Below, one piece after another: positions 43,681 to 55,911 of a DNA stretch of 64,000 nucleotides. A program made the position numbers and the translations under genes. How positions within the stretch are numbered: the stretch's first letter is position 1; the number at the start of each line of letters is the position of its first letter. The notes below the pieces were generated by a model, which had not been told where the DNA came from, made no database searches, and worked only from the letters and a program-made list of their open reading frames with translations. Origin of the DNA: Boswellia sacra (taxonomy: Eukaryota > Streptophyta > Magnoliopsida > Sapindales > Burseraceae). The stretch lies in the NCBI GenBank assembly GCA_013180625.2, contig SNVD02007100.1, positions 1 to 64,000 on the forward strand, written 5' to 3'.

Positions 43681-45754
43681 TATAGACACTAGATTTTTAA
43701 GGCTCGATGATGAAATACGAAGGTATGATGAGCAATAAAAAGGACCAAAGTGGCCTCAAAAGCAAAGAAAATTAAGTCGAGAAGAAACCAATCAAAAGCT
43801 TTGAAAACCGACATATGATTTGAAAAATCATAGAAATTAATCCAAAAGGAACCTGATGATGAATAATATACAATTGTGAAGCTATGGATGTTTGATTTTT
43901 ATAGAAATTTACAGATTGTAAATCGGAGTTTAAGTCGAAGAGTTACATGTGATCAAACAGCCAAAGGTGGAAAGAGGACTACATTAAAAAAAAGAGAAAC
44001 ATAGGGGTTTGGTGGGCCACCAGTGTTCGATAAGGGGAGAACAGCTGGTCAACTATCCTACCATTAATTGACGGTCCTCCCACAACCAGTCAGCCATCCC
44101 ACCACCAACCAGTGGTCCTTCTATAGCCGATCGAGACTTCCCCCCTCAATTTTGAAAATTTTCGTTTGAAACCTTCCTTTTTTTCAACTCAGCCCTCAAC
44201 TATAAAAAGACCCCCTCTCCTTACTTTCACCTTCACCTAGAAATCTTTTCTCTATCTCTCTAAGACACACTTGAGAATTTAAGGAGTCTGTTCTAGTTTA
44301 AAGTTTTTTGGGCATTTTATATTGATCTAAACTTGGAAAAGGTACGTTTTGAGAGCAGTTCTCTCTTTCCCCTTATATTTTCTTCTTTATTTTTCTTGCT
44401 TAGAATTAAACATGATTAGGTTTATTTTTGCTTAGAATAAGCATGTTTAGGATTTTATTTTGATGCTTAGAAGCATGTTTAGGATTTTATTTTGATGCTT
44501 AGAAGCATGTTTAGGGTTTTTCTGAATTGTTTTAACCCTTTCATTGTTTTGCAAGTTGGATAAGCCTGTTAAGGTAAATCCGTTTTCCCTCCTTTATTAG
44601 AAATATGATTAGGAATTTATTTTCTTTGTGAATGCTTAGAATCATGCTTAGGAGCACATGTTTAAATCATGCTTAGGAGCACATGTTTAGAATCATGCTT
44701 AAGAGAACATGATTAGAATTATGCTAGGAAAACTTATGATTGTTTTCAAGTATGCTAGGAAATAGCATTAGACTAGAATTATCTTGAATGTTTGAATTAG
44801 GCTAGAATAGCCATTATTTGCCATAATTTCCATGATTGCCATGACTGATTGAATTAGGCTAAAAATGTCATGTCTAAGAAATAATTGTCGTGTTTAGAAT
44901 GTCATGATAGAATTATCTTAATTAGGTAGAATTACCATGATAGAAGTAACAAATCCAGGTAGAATTGCCATGATTTTAGTTTATGGCTTTAATTTGAATT
45001 TTTGTTTATTACTATGAATGTATATATGGATATACCATGATTAGAACTTGATGATTATATAATGCCATGAAGTGGTGGTGGACTCACATTGGTGGTGAAG
45101 GACCATCACTTTGAATGTATAAATATAATGAATAGATTCTTGAAGAGGCTTAATAAACTGAAAGGACTCACATATGGTGGTGAGGAATTCACTCTTTATC
45201 AAATCTCAAATTGATTGATTATATTGAATATGTGATTTGTATGAATTGAATCATTGAATATTTGAAGTGCTAGAAGTAGTTTATTGTTGTAGAATATTGA
45301 TGTAATCCATTCCCAATTCCTCTATGTTTGAAAGAATATGTAATTCTAATCTCCTTACCTCCTTCTTTGTATGAATATACATTGTTATTGATTGAAATCA
45401 CCTTACATGTCTTTATGAAGATAAAATGGACAATGTGTGCATAAAATGAGTAGACTATATAATAAAGTCTAGCTATACTTATTTGGTATACCCTAGTGGA
45501 GGCCGGATTTATATCTGAGCGATTCGAAAGCTCGTACCTACCTTCCCAAACCCATCTCTGAAAGGATAAGGGTAGTTTAGGTCCCAAAGCGAGGGATCGA
45601 ATTGTCATCATCCATTTTCCCAATAGAAAAGTAGGTGGCGACTCTATTCTCCCAACATGTCTATGGATCATTTTTGTTCCTTTAAGTCTTGAAAGAGACT
45701 TTGACACAGTATCGTGGTCCCAAACACTTCAGCAGGATGAAAGCCTCATTCACA
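43681..45754 (+). mobile_element. Gyp-2 3' LTR (2074 bp)
   Basis: It begins TATAGACACTAG (TG changed to TA) after the polypurine tract and ends GCCTCATTCACA. Promoter features: the module at about 44030-44135 and TATAAAAAG at 44201. The middle has the 'ttaggctagaat' and 'atgcttagaatcatg' repeats of the family. The 5' LTR is not in the window, and the following TTGTG cannot be tested as a target duplication. Confidence 0.9.
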
Positions 45755-46123
45755 TTGTGCTAGAGGGATCAAAGCAAAATTATACAGATAGAGTTTGAAG
45801 GAAATCAGGCGAGGGATCCCCAATAAATTACACCAAAGGGGGTAAGTGAAATTAGCCGAGATAGGAGCCTTCACGCACGTGTTTGGGCACACCAGCACAT
45901 GCAGGGCATGAACACACATTTAGGACACACACGAGTGTGAGTACTTCATGCGCACAAGTTTGTGCCCTTCATACGCATGCATGGCTTCTCCAAGGGTGTA
46001 AACCCCTTCCTTTACCTTCCTCTCCTTCCATTACTCCTTCACTTTCTTGATGTTGACTCTCTCTCTAAAGTTTTAAGTTTCGCTCTCTAAAAAGCTTCCT
46101 CTCAACTCTTTTTAGACTTCATT
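45755..46123 (+). promoter_or_regulatory. Upstream region of the Gyp-4 antisense PMD gene
   Basis: CACGTG (G-box word) at 45876-45881, several CACACA/GTGTG words and CATGCATG (RY word) at 45976-45983 lie within 110 bp. A pyrimidine-rich 5' leader then runs to the ATG at 46124. The Gyp-4 gene 2 promoter near 50620-50710 has the same vocabulary. No clear TATA box. Function inferred from position. Confidence 0.4.
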
Positions 46124-49100
46124 ATGAGTTTCCCAGGCATCATTGCCCTGAGAACCAAGCCAATGATCAGTTTTCAATGCTTGAAGATGCGTTGATGGAG
46201 AACGATCACAGCATTCTTCACAATTTGGACTGCCACGCGCATAACTGGGTTAGTTTCTCTTTTTGGCTTTCATTGTTTTTGTCATTTTTTCTTTTATTGT
46301 TGTTGCACCATCTCGTTGTTATTGCCTTGTTGCTTGTCTGTCATTTTGACTATCTTGCTGATTCGATATGACGATGTTGTTATGCTATTTTATTATTGCT
46401 TTATCATTTGTACTTCTTCATTGATTTTTCACTGCTTTGCTATTTTACTGTTTCACTGCTTTATTGCTTCATTGTTGTTTCTTTGCTTCACTGTTGTTTG
46501 CAATTTTGTTTCTGTGTGACCATCTTAGCGAACCTAGTTAGCAACTATAGTTGTGCCGTCGATTTTTTTGATCTAGATAGGAGCCCATCCTTTTTCTCTT
46601 TCTGCCAAAAGGGCATCACTTTTCGGTGCGATAGTTCTTACAACAGTGCACGAGATTGGTATGACAACATTAGGAGTTAGATTTTCTAATAGAGGATTAG
46701 AGAGACTGGCTTGAAGTTGTTGATCAGTGTGCTTCCACCACAGTCTTCGCATACTGACATGTAGGTGGTGATGGCCTTATTGCACCAATGGATGGATACC
46801 ACCCATACCTTTTATCTTTCTTCAATGAGATGAACATCATATCACTTGACTTTTGTGCACTAACGGGTATCTCATTTGTAGGAGACATAATCCTATTCGA
46901 TTATTGTTTGGTTCTTGTTAGCAGGCATAGTAAGATAGTTAGAAGGCTCTTGGGTATGTGTCCTCTGTAGAAGACTCCCATGTGAACATTCTATGGCCAT
47001 TGAAGAGGTTCTAGATTAACCAAGATGACCTATCTGAGAAGGAGGTGGAGCAATATGCTAGGAGCTTCATTTTCTACTTGTTGAGCAGCACATTGTTTTT
47101 GGACGCATCGAGCACTGACATGGTATACTTGCCTCCTTCTTTGAGAGATCTGGACCTGGTTCCTACTTATAACTGGGAGTTCCAACTTTATCATGTTTAT
47201 ACTATTATCTAGACCTGGCTTGTTGACGTTAGTAGACTATTAGTGGTTTATCATGCATGGTTGGTATGAGTCCTTTTTTCATTGTCATCATTCCTCGGCG
47301 TTTTTTTTCCTTCTTTTTACTTTAACCATCTTGTGACATTATTGTCCAGTTATGGGCCTATGAGATGGGTATACTCTCTTCTCCTATCATAGAGGATCCT
47401 CAAAAAGGATATCCTTACAATTATCATTGGAATGCATCATACATGGAGGTGCATGACTCCCATATGCTTAATGTGGCTTTCCGACGCGTTCTCAACCTTA
47501 CTTGGGATAGAATAGGCACTACATGTCGATGAAAGTTGCCTAATTACTTTTAACAATCAGAATTAACACCTAGCTTTCTTTCTTGTTGTAGTTGAATTCT
47601 AATCCTTGGATGAACACTATAGAGAGCCTATGGTACAATACGATGCACCAGGCATATTATCTTTCTACCACAGGCTACTTTTAGTTGGTACGGACACACG
47701 CATGTGGTATCTTAGAGAGCATGTGCCGAACTGGCATCTTGGCTCTTTAATGTGCAGTATTCCTCCTACTCCGTCAATCAAGATGTTTAACACAGTAGAC
47801 TTGGACGTAAGGACAGTCGAGGTTTTCTCAATTGGATTTCATTTTGCTAAGTTGGCCTTCCCTCTATTGACCCGTTCCTATCTCGAGTGGGCTTCTCTTT
47901 TCCTTCTTTCCTACCAGGAGAGATGTGCCTCTTACCCTTGATGCTCCTATTTAACATCCTTCTTCCTATGCCTTAACCAGTGCCAATCGGCCATCATCCA
48001 ACCGTTCATCATCCAATCATCGATCCTTGAGTCAGCCTCCAAAAAGGTCACACGATGCTACTTCCTTAGGCGCTACAAGTGACACCACCCCTCTTAGGAT
48101 CATCATCGGGGACTTGGCTCATCCCTTAGGCACCATATATTCTCTTTTCAGTCGATCTGAGTTTGAAGAGATCCATAGACTCAGGCTGAGTGAGGAGGTA
48201 GATCTTTCTTTCATTCCAATAGGCGCTACCCATGTAAGGGCCTTTATCAATCTTTTACTTCCTTTCTTCTTTTTCTGCAATCATATAACTTACAAACATA
48301 AACATACAAGTTCCTTGTGGTAGATTCAAGGAGTTATGACACATCCAAAAATAAGATTATCTCCCAAGTATAGGAGTGTCGAAGCAATAAACCCAGTAAG
48401 ACCGAGGTCGATCTACGAGAAAGGGAATTTAGTGGTACAAACTATAGAACGAGAAAATAAGATATGAATAATGTAAATAGATGATAAGATAATGTTAACA
48501 AATATAAGTAAAGATGGTAGGCGGTACTACCGACCATTCTAATGTAAAACAAAAACAAAAGGTGGTAAAACCATCCATGGAAATAGGAGATAAAACCTAC
48601 CATAGCAAATGAAAGAATAAGATCATAACCAATAAACGAGAATAATTAAAATACACAAGTAAGAAGAATTAATACAATAATAACAAAAGGTAAGGTTAGG
48701 GAATCTGCCCTTGATATATCAAATAAGGATAAGTAACCCAATTATAACTCAATTGGAGTCTACACATGAAGGAGGTTCTAATCGAAAGGTATGTCATTTA
48801 AGCCTATTTTAGTTATATGAATTATATTTATTTCGTTACCAATATTTATACCACTTATTGTAAATGGGTTCAATGTGTCAATCACCATATGTCTACAACA
48901 AATCAAGATTCCTAACTAGACTTGTGTCAATAAGGAAGAACCATATGACATCTAGAAAGGATCCAAGCATTTGATATGCCAAGGATTGTTTACAATGGAT
49001 CAAGACCTCCACTTTACGAGTGATGTCAAGATTGATTAAGAAAATAAATATAAAACATATACAATAAACAACACAAGATTATGATTATTAAGCACATGTA

Positions 49101-50290
49101 AAGGGTTAGAAAATCCTTATGCTCATATCAAGGGTTTCACCCTTTCACCTTAAGAAGAGAGAATTTACAAGACATTATGCAAGAAATAAAATAAATTGCA
49201 AAAAGAAATGATTTTTTAATAGCATTAAGAGAAAAAAACACAACAGAGAAAACACAATAATAAGAGATCCCAGCCAAAGCTAAGATGCCCTAATGGGTCA
49301 CAATGCTCTTCTATTTATAGATAAATTCAGGGGCAAACTTGTCAAATTACAAATTGTAAAATATCTTGTTGATAATTTGGATCATCATGTGCATCGAATT
49401 TGACCACTTATTTCGACATCAAATTATTCAGAATTTTGATCACATGTCTTAATGAAAGTTGTAGATATTTCTCTCTGCTTTATATAACATCTTGATTCAT
49501 ATGATTTGGATACGTATATCAAGAGATATGGTCAAAATACGGAGGCATAGTCAGGCTGGGCTAAAACTGTAGGTGGGTTCACGTCAAGCCCATTTTTGGT
49601 CCACTAAAAGCCCAAATTTCATTATGCTTGTGAAATACAATCTTGTAGATAATTTAATTAGATTTCCCAAAAAAATAAAGATTTGCACCATTCTGATCTA
49701 TAAATATAAAGTTATGCTCATTTTACTAAACCTATAACAAAAACTGAAATTAAGATTAAGCTAATTCAAAAGATGTCAAGACTATAAATATGCCTAAGTT
49801 GAGGAATTTAATGACACTATTAATGCAATATGATGAATTAAGCTCTTATTAAATATACATATTTAAGTGTTCATCAAGTTAGAGAAGATAACTACCCAGT
49901 TATGAGCGGTGATCATGGAGATCTTTATGGACCGTCGGGTTAGGATGAATTGGATGCATGCATGAATAGCTTTTATATGCCTAGTACAGACCTATGATCT
50001 TGCTTCTTCTTTTTCCTCTTGTCAAGACTTTATGTAAGACATATAATGAGTCTTAGCAAGCTTACAGCAAATAAGATAGTGGTCAGAGGCACTTGATCGA
50101 GGAGCAGTGGTATCTAAACACTCAGCAAAGATTGCTCAATAAGATTAAAGGATCACCGAGTTAGAGCAGACGATCTCTAAGTTGGATGTACAAAAGGCAA
50201 CTGTGTGGATGATGATAAGGCTAGTGATGGTGAGGATGATGCGAAGGACGAGGCCACAGATGAGGGCAATGATGACTCAAGCAAGGACTA
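46124..50290 (+). pseudogene. Gyp-4 antisense PMD gene (broken, split by solo LTR)
   Basis: Starts MSFPGIIALRTKPMISFQCL. Exon 1 ends at GT 46249-46250. The domain shows 'LHQWMDTTHTFYLSFNEMNI' and 'LDFCALTGIS'. An intron from 47264 to 47349 (GT...AG) lies directly before 'LWAYEMGILSSP', the same place and phase as in Gyp-3. The next donor has decayed (GATAG|AATAGG), and the acceptor is at 47590-47591. Then come 'YHRLLLVGTDTRMWYL' and 'TRSYLEWASLF'. After the solo LTR (48337-49876) the gene resumes with 'LEEQWYLNTQQRLLNKIKG' and an acidic tail to about 50290. Many stops. Confidence 0.75.
48337..49876 (-). mobile_element. Solo LTR (1540 bp), Athila/Tat-type, with perfect target duplication
   Basis: The plus strand reads TGACACATCC ... 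GTGTTCATCA, flanked by AGTTA at 48332-48336 and 49877-49881. The minus strand begins TGATGAACAC and ends GGATGTGTCA. It has the same block order as the LTR at 129-1500, so it is the same family in the minus orientation. No primer site, polypurine tract or coding sequence adjoins it. It splits the last exons of the Gyp-4 PMD gene. Confidence 0.93.
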
Positions 50291-50841
50291 GTGGTACCCA
50301 TTTTATTGACCACTTGATATGTTTCATTTGCTCTTCTTTGTATTAGTTCATATTTGTACTAGTACTTGTAATGATGTCTATACTCTTGTTTATACTATAC
50401 GTAGTATGTTACTACTTTTGTTTATTTTACTCACTTTTATTGTAGGTCTTTAGAATTTGTTGAACTGCCTAATTAACAAAAAACTCTACCTTTACACTAA
50501 TTTCCTAACTTTTCCTTCTTTCTCTCTCTTTCTCCCCTTTTTTTCTTCACTCTTTTTTTATCATATTTTCCTTTTTGCAAAATCACCTCTGAAATAAGGA
50601 GGGGTTTACATGAAAAGGAGAAGAGGCATGCATGTCCACACGTATTCGCGCCTGAGGTACACATGCATGTAGCTCACGCTTGTATGTGTGGGACTTTCTT
50701 GCGCGTGTCCCTTTTTTTAGCCCCTATAAAAACCCCTTATGGCCGTTTCTCACCCATTCTAGCATCATTCTCTCTTTTTTTTATTTTTACTTTTTCTCTC
50801 CAACACATTTTCTCCTTTTGGAATCAACTTTCCTCCTCAGA
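50291..50841 (+). promoter_or_regulatory. Spacer and putative promoter of Gyp-4 antisense gene 2
   Basis: 50300-50600 is A+T-rich, with a pyrimidine tract at 50511-50570. CATGCATG occurs at 50627-50634 and 50662-50669, among several 'cacacgt', 'gcgcgtgtccc' and 'tgtgtggg' words. TATAAAA is at 50725-50731, 111 bases before the ATG. Confidence 0.5.
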
Positions 50842-51730
50842 ATGACTGAGGCTAGTTTGAAGCTCCTTCAACCCATTTTGAAGTCTTTGAAGGATTCAGA
50901 GTAGAGACTGTTAGAGTTGAGAGGGCTACACGGCTTGAGGTACCTTAAGCAGGTAAAACTTGACATTCCATTTATCAAATTAGCTTTAAATTTTTGGGAT
51001 GTGTTGGACCACATTTTCTGCTTCAATTGCCAAGAACTGTGTCTACTATATGAGGAGTTTAGTGTCATTCCAAGGGCCCATGCTATTAGTATTGAGAATA
51101 TGATATTACCTCCACTTGCGTCACCCTCACCAGAAGAAATAGTAGACTTTTTTGATATTCCTCCTTCTAGGATGAGGGAGTATATGGTAGATGGTCATGT
51201 GGTTTTGGCAGCGCTCATCCCACTACTTGATATGTTCGAGAGAGCCTTTACTTCTTGGCCCTAAATTCTTTACTTCTGCCTTGTTTCGTGGTTTTTATTG
51301 ATCTCTGAGGATAGCTATGGTGATCCTCTCTTTGTGAACCTTATCTCTCAGATGAGAGCTAGGCATACTTTAGTGCCGCTGATCTTGGCCGAGACTCTCT
51401 GCATGCTACTACTGGGTTTGACTCACAGTTCTTTTTACTCACCATCCCAACTATGTCGTCAGTATGGTCTTAAGTAGCATATTGTGTTCATGCCACCTTC
51501 CTTTAGCCCTGAATGTTTGTTGGCTCATTTCTTAGCTCGGATATAGAAGGCTCAGTTACAACGCACTATCATGCATGGTATGTTCATCTCTCCAAAGCTT
51601 GTTACTAATGATGATTACAAGAACGGGGATTATTTACAGGCTTCAATCCTTGATCCTTATCAATGCTTTCTTCGGTGCACTAGGTATTATGATGCTCTCA
51701 TTTCCATAAGGAGGCAGGGAGGATGTTAAT
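50842..51730 (+). pseudogene. Gyp-4 antisense gene 2 (DUF7745-like), best preserved copy
   Basis: It starts MTEASLKLLQPILKSLKDSE. One TAG follows, then the open part (50917-51264) has 'LRYLKQVKLDIPFIKLALNF', 'LCLLYEEFSVIP', 'EEIVDFFDIPPSRMREYM' and 'AALIPLLDMFERAF'. After a frame change it continues 'GDPLFVNLISQM', 'GLTHSSFYSPSQLCRQYG' and 'DDYKNGDYLQASILDPYQCF', to the end near 51727. The intron with minisatellite is absent: the Gyp-3 equivalent from 'AETL' to 'HSS' is deleted here. Confidence 0.75.
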
Positions 51731-51948
51731 AGTCTTTTCAAATTACGTTTTTTATGTTAGATGTTTCTTAGTTGTTACGTGCAAAAATGAAAGTCAATTT
51801 ACAAAATATTTGTCCTGAAACTTTTGTCATCTTATTAATCAAGGTAAAACTGTTGTAGAACATTACATGTATATTGAAACAACTTTTGTTGCCAACCGGT
51901 CATTTCGGGCATTCCAATTGGCTATTTTTTCTCTCCTTTCTTTTTTTT
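51731..51948. other. Gyp-4 spacer between antisense gene 2 and integrase
   Basis: A+T-rich, including a T-run at 51931-51950. Corresponds by position to the post-integrase segment of the other copies. Nothing else seen. Confidence 0.6.
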
Positions 51949-53100
51949 TTATGTGAAGTAGCTTTTCGGCCTATCCATATTAACTGATTCCATGAAATCG
52001 ATCATAACTCTCTCGATTAGAAACGACCCCTCCCAGTTTGGCTTGAATTTTGCCATTGGGCGAATGCTACTACCCTTGCTTACTTGAGCACCAAATCTCC
52101 TTCCTTGAACGCTTTCTATTTTACTTTTTTGCTAAAGGCTTGGGTCATCCTCTTCTGGTATAGTCGCATATGGTGTAGCGTGCCTAGCCTCTTTTCATCA
52201 ATTAAAACCATATGTTTGCATCTATCTTTTACCCATTGCTCTTTTAGGTATTCCAAACTGAGTCAAGACTCTTGTAGACTGTACTTCATCCTCTATAGGC
52301 AAAATAGCTTCTGCTCTATATACCAAAGAGAAAAGAGTTATTCCAGTCTAACTTTTGGCAGTAGTTCGATAACCCCATAATACCCATGGCAATGTGGCCC
52401 AGTCCTTTCCTATTTGGATAGTTTTAGTCAAAATCTTCTTAATATTCTTGTTTGCTGCCTCTACTGCTCAATTTGCCTATGGCTTGTATGGTGAGAATTT
52501 ATGATGCTCAATTTGATACTTGCATTGCAAATCCCTTGTGTCTACCTGGAATTGAACACCATTGTTTGTCACCACATGATGCGGTACCCCAAACCTGTAT
52601 ATTAAGTTATTCTTGATGAATTTGGCCATTTGTTTTACACACAGCTTGCTGAAGGATTCAGCCAGCCCTTACCATTTAGAGAAATAGTCAATAGACACAA
52701 TTATATATCGGTGTCCGTTAGAAGCCGTCAATTTTATTTCTCCAATTATGTCTATTCCCTATACATCAAACAGCAATAGCAATGACATTAGTTGTAATTC
52801 TTTTGGTGTTTTGTGGATCAAATCTTCGTAAATCTGGCATTGATGGCAGGCTTTTATGAACTTAACACAGTCTATTTCCATGGTCAACAAGAAGAAATCT
52901 TGCCGTATGATCTTCTTGGCAAGAGCCATGCCATTCACGTGAGGACCACAAACTCCTCCGTGGATTTCTTTCATCACTCTTCTGACCTTTTCTTATTCTA
53001 TACACCTTAACAGCATTCCATCCACCATTCTTCGATATATCAACCTTTGTTGATAGGTGAATTTTTATGCCACTCGACAAATTTTCCTCTGGTCTTTCTT
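51949..53100 (-). pseudogene. Gyp-4 integrase (broken)
   Basis: The zinc region is complete (52759-52977): EIHGGVCGPHVNGMALAKKI ... KACHQCQIYEDLIHKTP, H-H-C-C. The core is fragmentary, from about 52740 to 52450. The C-terminal end reads 'VMIDFMESVNMDRPKSYFT' with TAA at 51949-51951. Several stops. Confidence 0.85.
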
Positions 53101-54005
53101 GGCAGTCTCTTCAAGAAAACTCTCTCCTTTATGTATTTTTGGAGGTTGTAAAATCATGGCCTTTCTGCTACCCCTAGTTCCATTACTAGTTCCACATCGT
53201 AGCATGGATACTTTATCTGTACCACCACTAATGGTTTGTGCTCCATGTTCGTCAGGTTCTCCCAAATGGCTGCTAGCCTGACTAAAGCATCAGCCATCTG
53301 GTTTTCTTCTTTGGTCACGTGTTTGAACACGCATCTCTTGAATCCACCGATTAATCACCTGACATTCTCCAAATAAAGCTATAGCTTTTCTTCTTTTATA
53401 TTCCTCTCTTTGTTAGCTTGTAGGATCATTGGCCATGAATCTCTTAATATTTCAACGTTATCAATTTTCATAGCAATCAGAGCTTCTAGACCAAACGAGC
53501 AAGCTTCATACTCGCACATATTATTTATGACCTGGAATCGCAATCTCTTGGCTAAAAGAATTACACTTCCAGGAGGAGAGTTGATAATTACTCCAATTCC
53601 TACTCTTTTCTTATTTGAGGCACAGTCGAAGTTCATTCGCCATCCCACGATAGAGATCATCTTTAGATGTTCATCAGGAAATTCTAACTCTCAAGGTTCA
53701 TCTCATTCAATCGGGCTAGCTTGTGGAAATTCAACAACTATCCTTCCTTTAACGACCTTCTTTGTGACATATTCAATATCAATTTCAAACAATTAGACCA
53801 ATCACCTTGGCAATTTTCTGATCAGTAAGGAAGTTTCATTCAAATACTTCATTGGATCGATCTTTGAAATCATTGTACTTTATATGACTAGAAATAATGG
53901 TGTAATTTCTTTAAGGCCCAAACCATGGCCAGTCACATTTTCTCTATTTGATCATATTTGACATTGTATGGCAAAATTTTCTTGCTTAAGTCATATACTA
54001 CATGC
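53101..54005 (-). pseudogene. Gyp-4 RNase H region (second part)
   Basis: The open minus frame 53379-53660 reads MNFDCASNKKRVGIGVIINS and NNMCEYEACSFGLEALI, the RNase H fold with F-D and C-E-Y-E-A. Before it, 'LVWALKKLHHYF'-type sequence near 53890. At 54005 the frame 'HVVYDLSKKILPYN' is cut by Gyp-5. It continues at 63865. Confidence 0.8.
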
Positions 54006-55911
54006 TGTGAGCAGGGCTTTCATCCTACTAGAGCGTTTACGACCACGACACTATGTCAAAGCCTTTTTCGAGACTTAAAGGAGCACAAACGAGCCATGGA
54101 CATGTCTGGAGAAAGGAGTCGCCACCCAATTATTTAATTAGAAATGAATGGGGGCAATCTAATCCCTCACTTCAGGACCTAAACTATCATTATCCCTTCA
54201 TGGATGGGTTCGGTAAGTTAGATACGAGTCTTTCAACCCTTAGGAAATACCAAATTAGAATAGCTCGCATTGTTCCTTAGTCCGCTTAAGTGGTTGATTT
54301 TATGCACATATTCTCATTTTTATCTTCGTTAAACATATGAGGTGATTTTTTAATCAATGGCAGTTGCATATTCATACATAGAAAGAGGAAAGAGAAAAGA
54401 TTACATTTCCATCAAACATGGGGGACAGGGAAGAGGAAGAGGATTACATCACTTTTATTCTTTAATAAAATAAAATATTCATCCATAATATCAAATACAA
54501 ATGGCCTATTCGAGACCCAATAGATGATGAATTCCTCACCACCATACGTTGGTTTATTCAATGTCTGTTGAACCTCTATTCATACATTAAATCATTCATT
54601 CCTAGTGATGGTTCCTCACCATCAATGTGAGTCCACCACCACTTCATGGCATTCATACAATTAGACTTCTATCACAATTCATGCATTAATCAACAAATTA
54701 TAAATCATACAAAACCATAATCTAATAGCATGGCATTCTAGCCTAGATTTTATCATGGTAATTCTACGTATTACATTCTAGCATTATTCATATCAATTCA
54801 GGCATCATCATGGCATTTCTAACCCAAAATATAGCATTCGAGGTCTATTCTAACTTAATTCATGGCATTCATGGCATGTTCTAGCCTAATTCAAACAATC
54901 ACCAATCATAGCATTGAAGGGCAAAATGGTAATTCTACCTATCTGTGCTATTTCCTAGCATTCATCAAAGCAAGTAAGTTTTCCTAACATGATTCTAAGC
55001 ATGTGTTCCTAAGCATATTTCTAAGCATTCGCGAAGAAATTAAATTCCTAAGCATGTTTCTAAATAAGGAAAGGAAAGATGACTTACCTTGACAAGCAAT
55101 TCCGCCTTGCAAAAGAAATTGGGTTAGCACAATTTGTAATAACCCTAATCATACTCCTAGGCATAAAAATAAAATCTAAACATGCTTTTTCTAAGTAAGA
55201 AAAATAAAATAGAATGCGAGAGAGGAGAGAATTTTGCTCTCAAGATGTACCCTTTCGAGGTTTAGAGCAATAGAACGCCTGAAAAAAATACTGGAAAAGA
55301 CTTCTCAAATTCTTGAGCGTGCCTTCAAAGGGAGAAAGAGATGATTATTTTTTACAATCGAATTGAATTGCAAAGAAGAGTGAGTAGGGTTTATATAGAA
55401 AAAGGGTGCAAACGAAAAAGGTAATTTTCTAAGCAAATTTTTGGAAATAAACCAATAAGGGTCGGGTGGCCATCTTTAGACAGCCAAGCGGCCATTTGAT
55501 GGCGGGCCGACAATTGGCCAACAGCCGAGTGCTGTCAAATGCCGAGCGGCTGTCTAATGGCTTACCGGCTAATTTCCTTTTGGTCCCTTCCTTTCTTATC
55601 ATCCTTCGATGCAGTCCCTTCGAACCTTTGCTGATTCGATCGCACATAACTTTTAGAATTCACCTTCGATTTGTGATCCATAAATTTCTATAAAAACTGG
55701 ACATCAGTACTTCGCAACGGTATATAACTCATCACTAGATTCTTTTCGAATTAATTTCTCTGATTTTTCAAAGTCATGTGTTAGTTTTTCAGACTATTCG
55801 CCAACTTCTTTTCACCCTTCTTTTCTTGACTCTCACAGGCATTTTGGTCATTTTCTTTGTTCAACATTCATCTTCACTTCATTCTCGAGCCTAAAAAATC
55901 TAATGTTTATA
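54006..55911 (-). mobile_element. Gyp-5 3' LTR (1906 bp)
   Basis: The plus strand runs from TGTGAGCAGGGC to AATGTTTATA (the CA terminus mutated to TA). TATA-like word at about 55390-55398 (minus), module at 55455-55570 ('ggccatttgatggcggg', 'ttggccaacagccgag'). About 10% different from its partner over the first 80 bases. Confidence 0.92.

Larger units (their letters stand above)
16784..45754 (+). mobile_element. Gyp-2: long, broken Tat-like gypsy element (plus strand)
   Basis: Order on the plus strand: gag lacking its N terminus, protease/G-patch triplication, RT, RNase H, integrase (interrupted by Gyp-3), post-integrase segment, two antisense genes (35930-38461), 3' non-coding region (interrupted by a CACTA element), polypurine tract, 3' LTR (43681-45754). 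The 5' LTR, primer site and first codons of gag are absent. The integrase frame resumes exactly after the Gyp-3 target duplication at 34615, which ties the two halves together. All frames carry stops. Confidence 0.88.
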
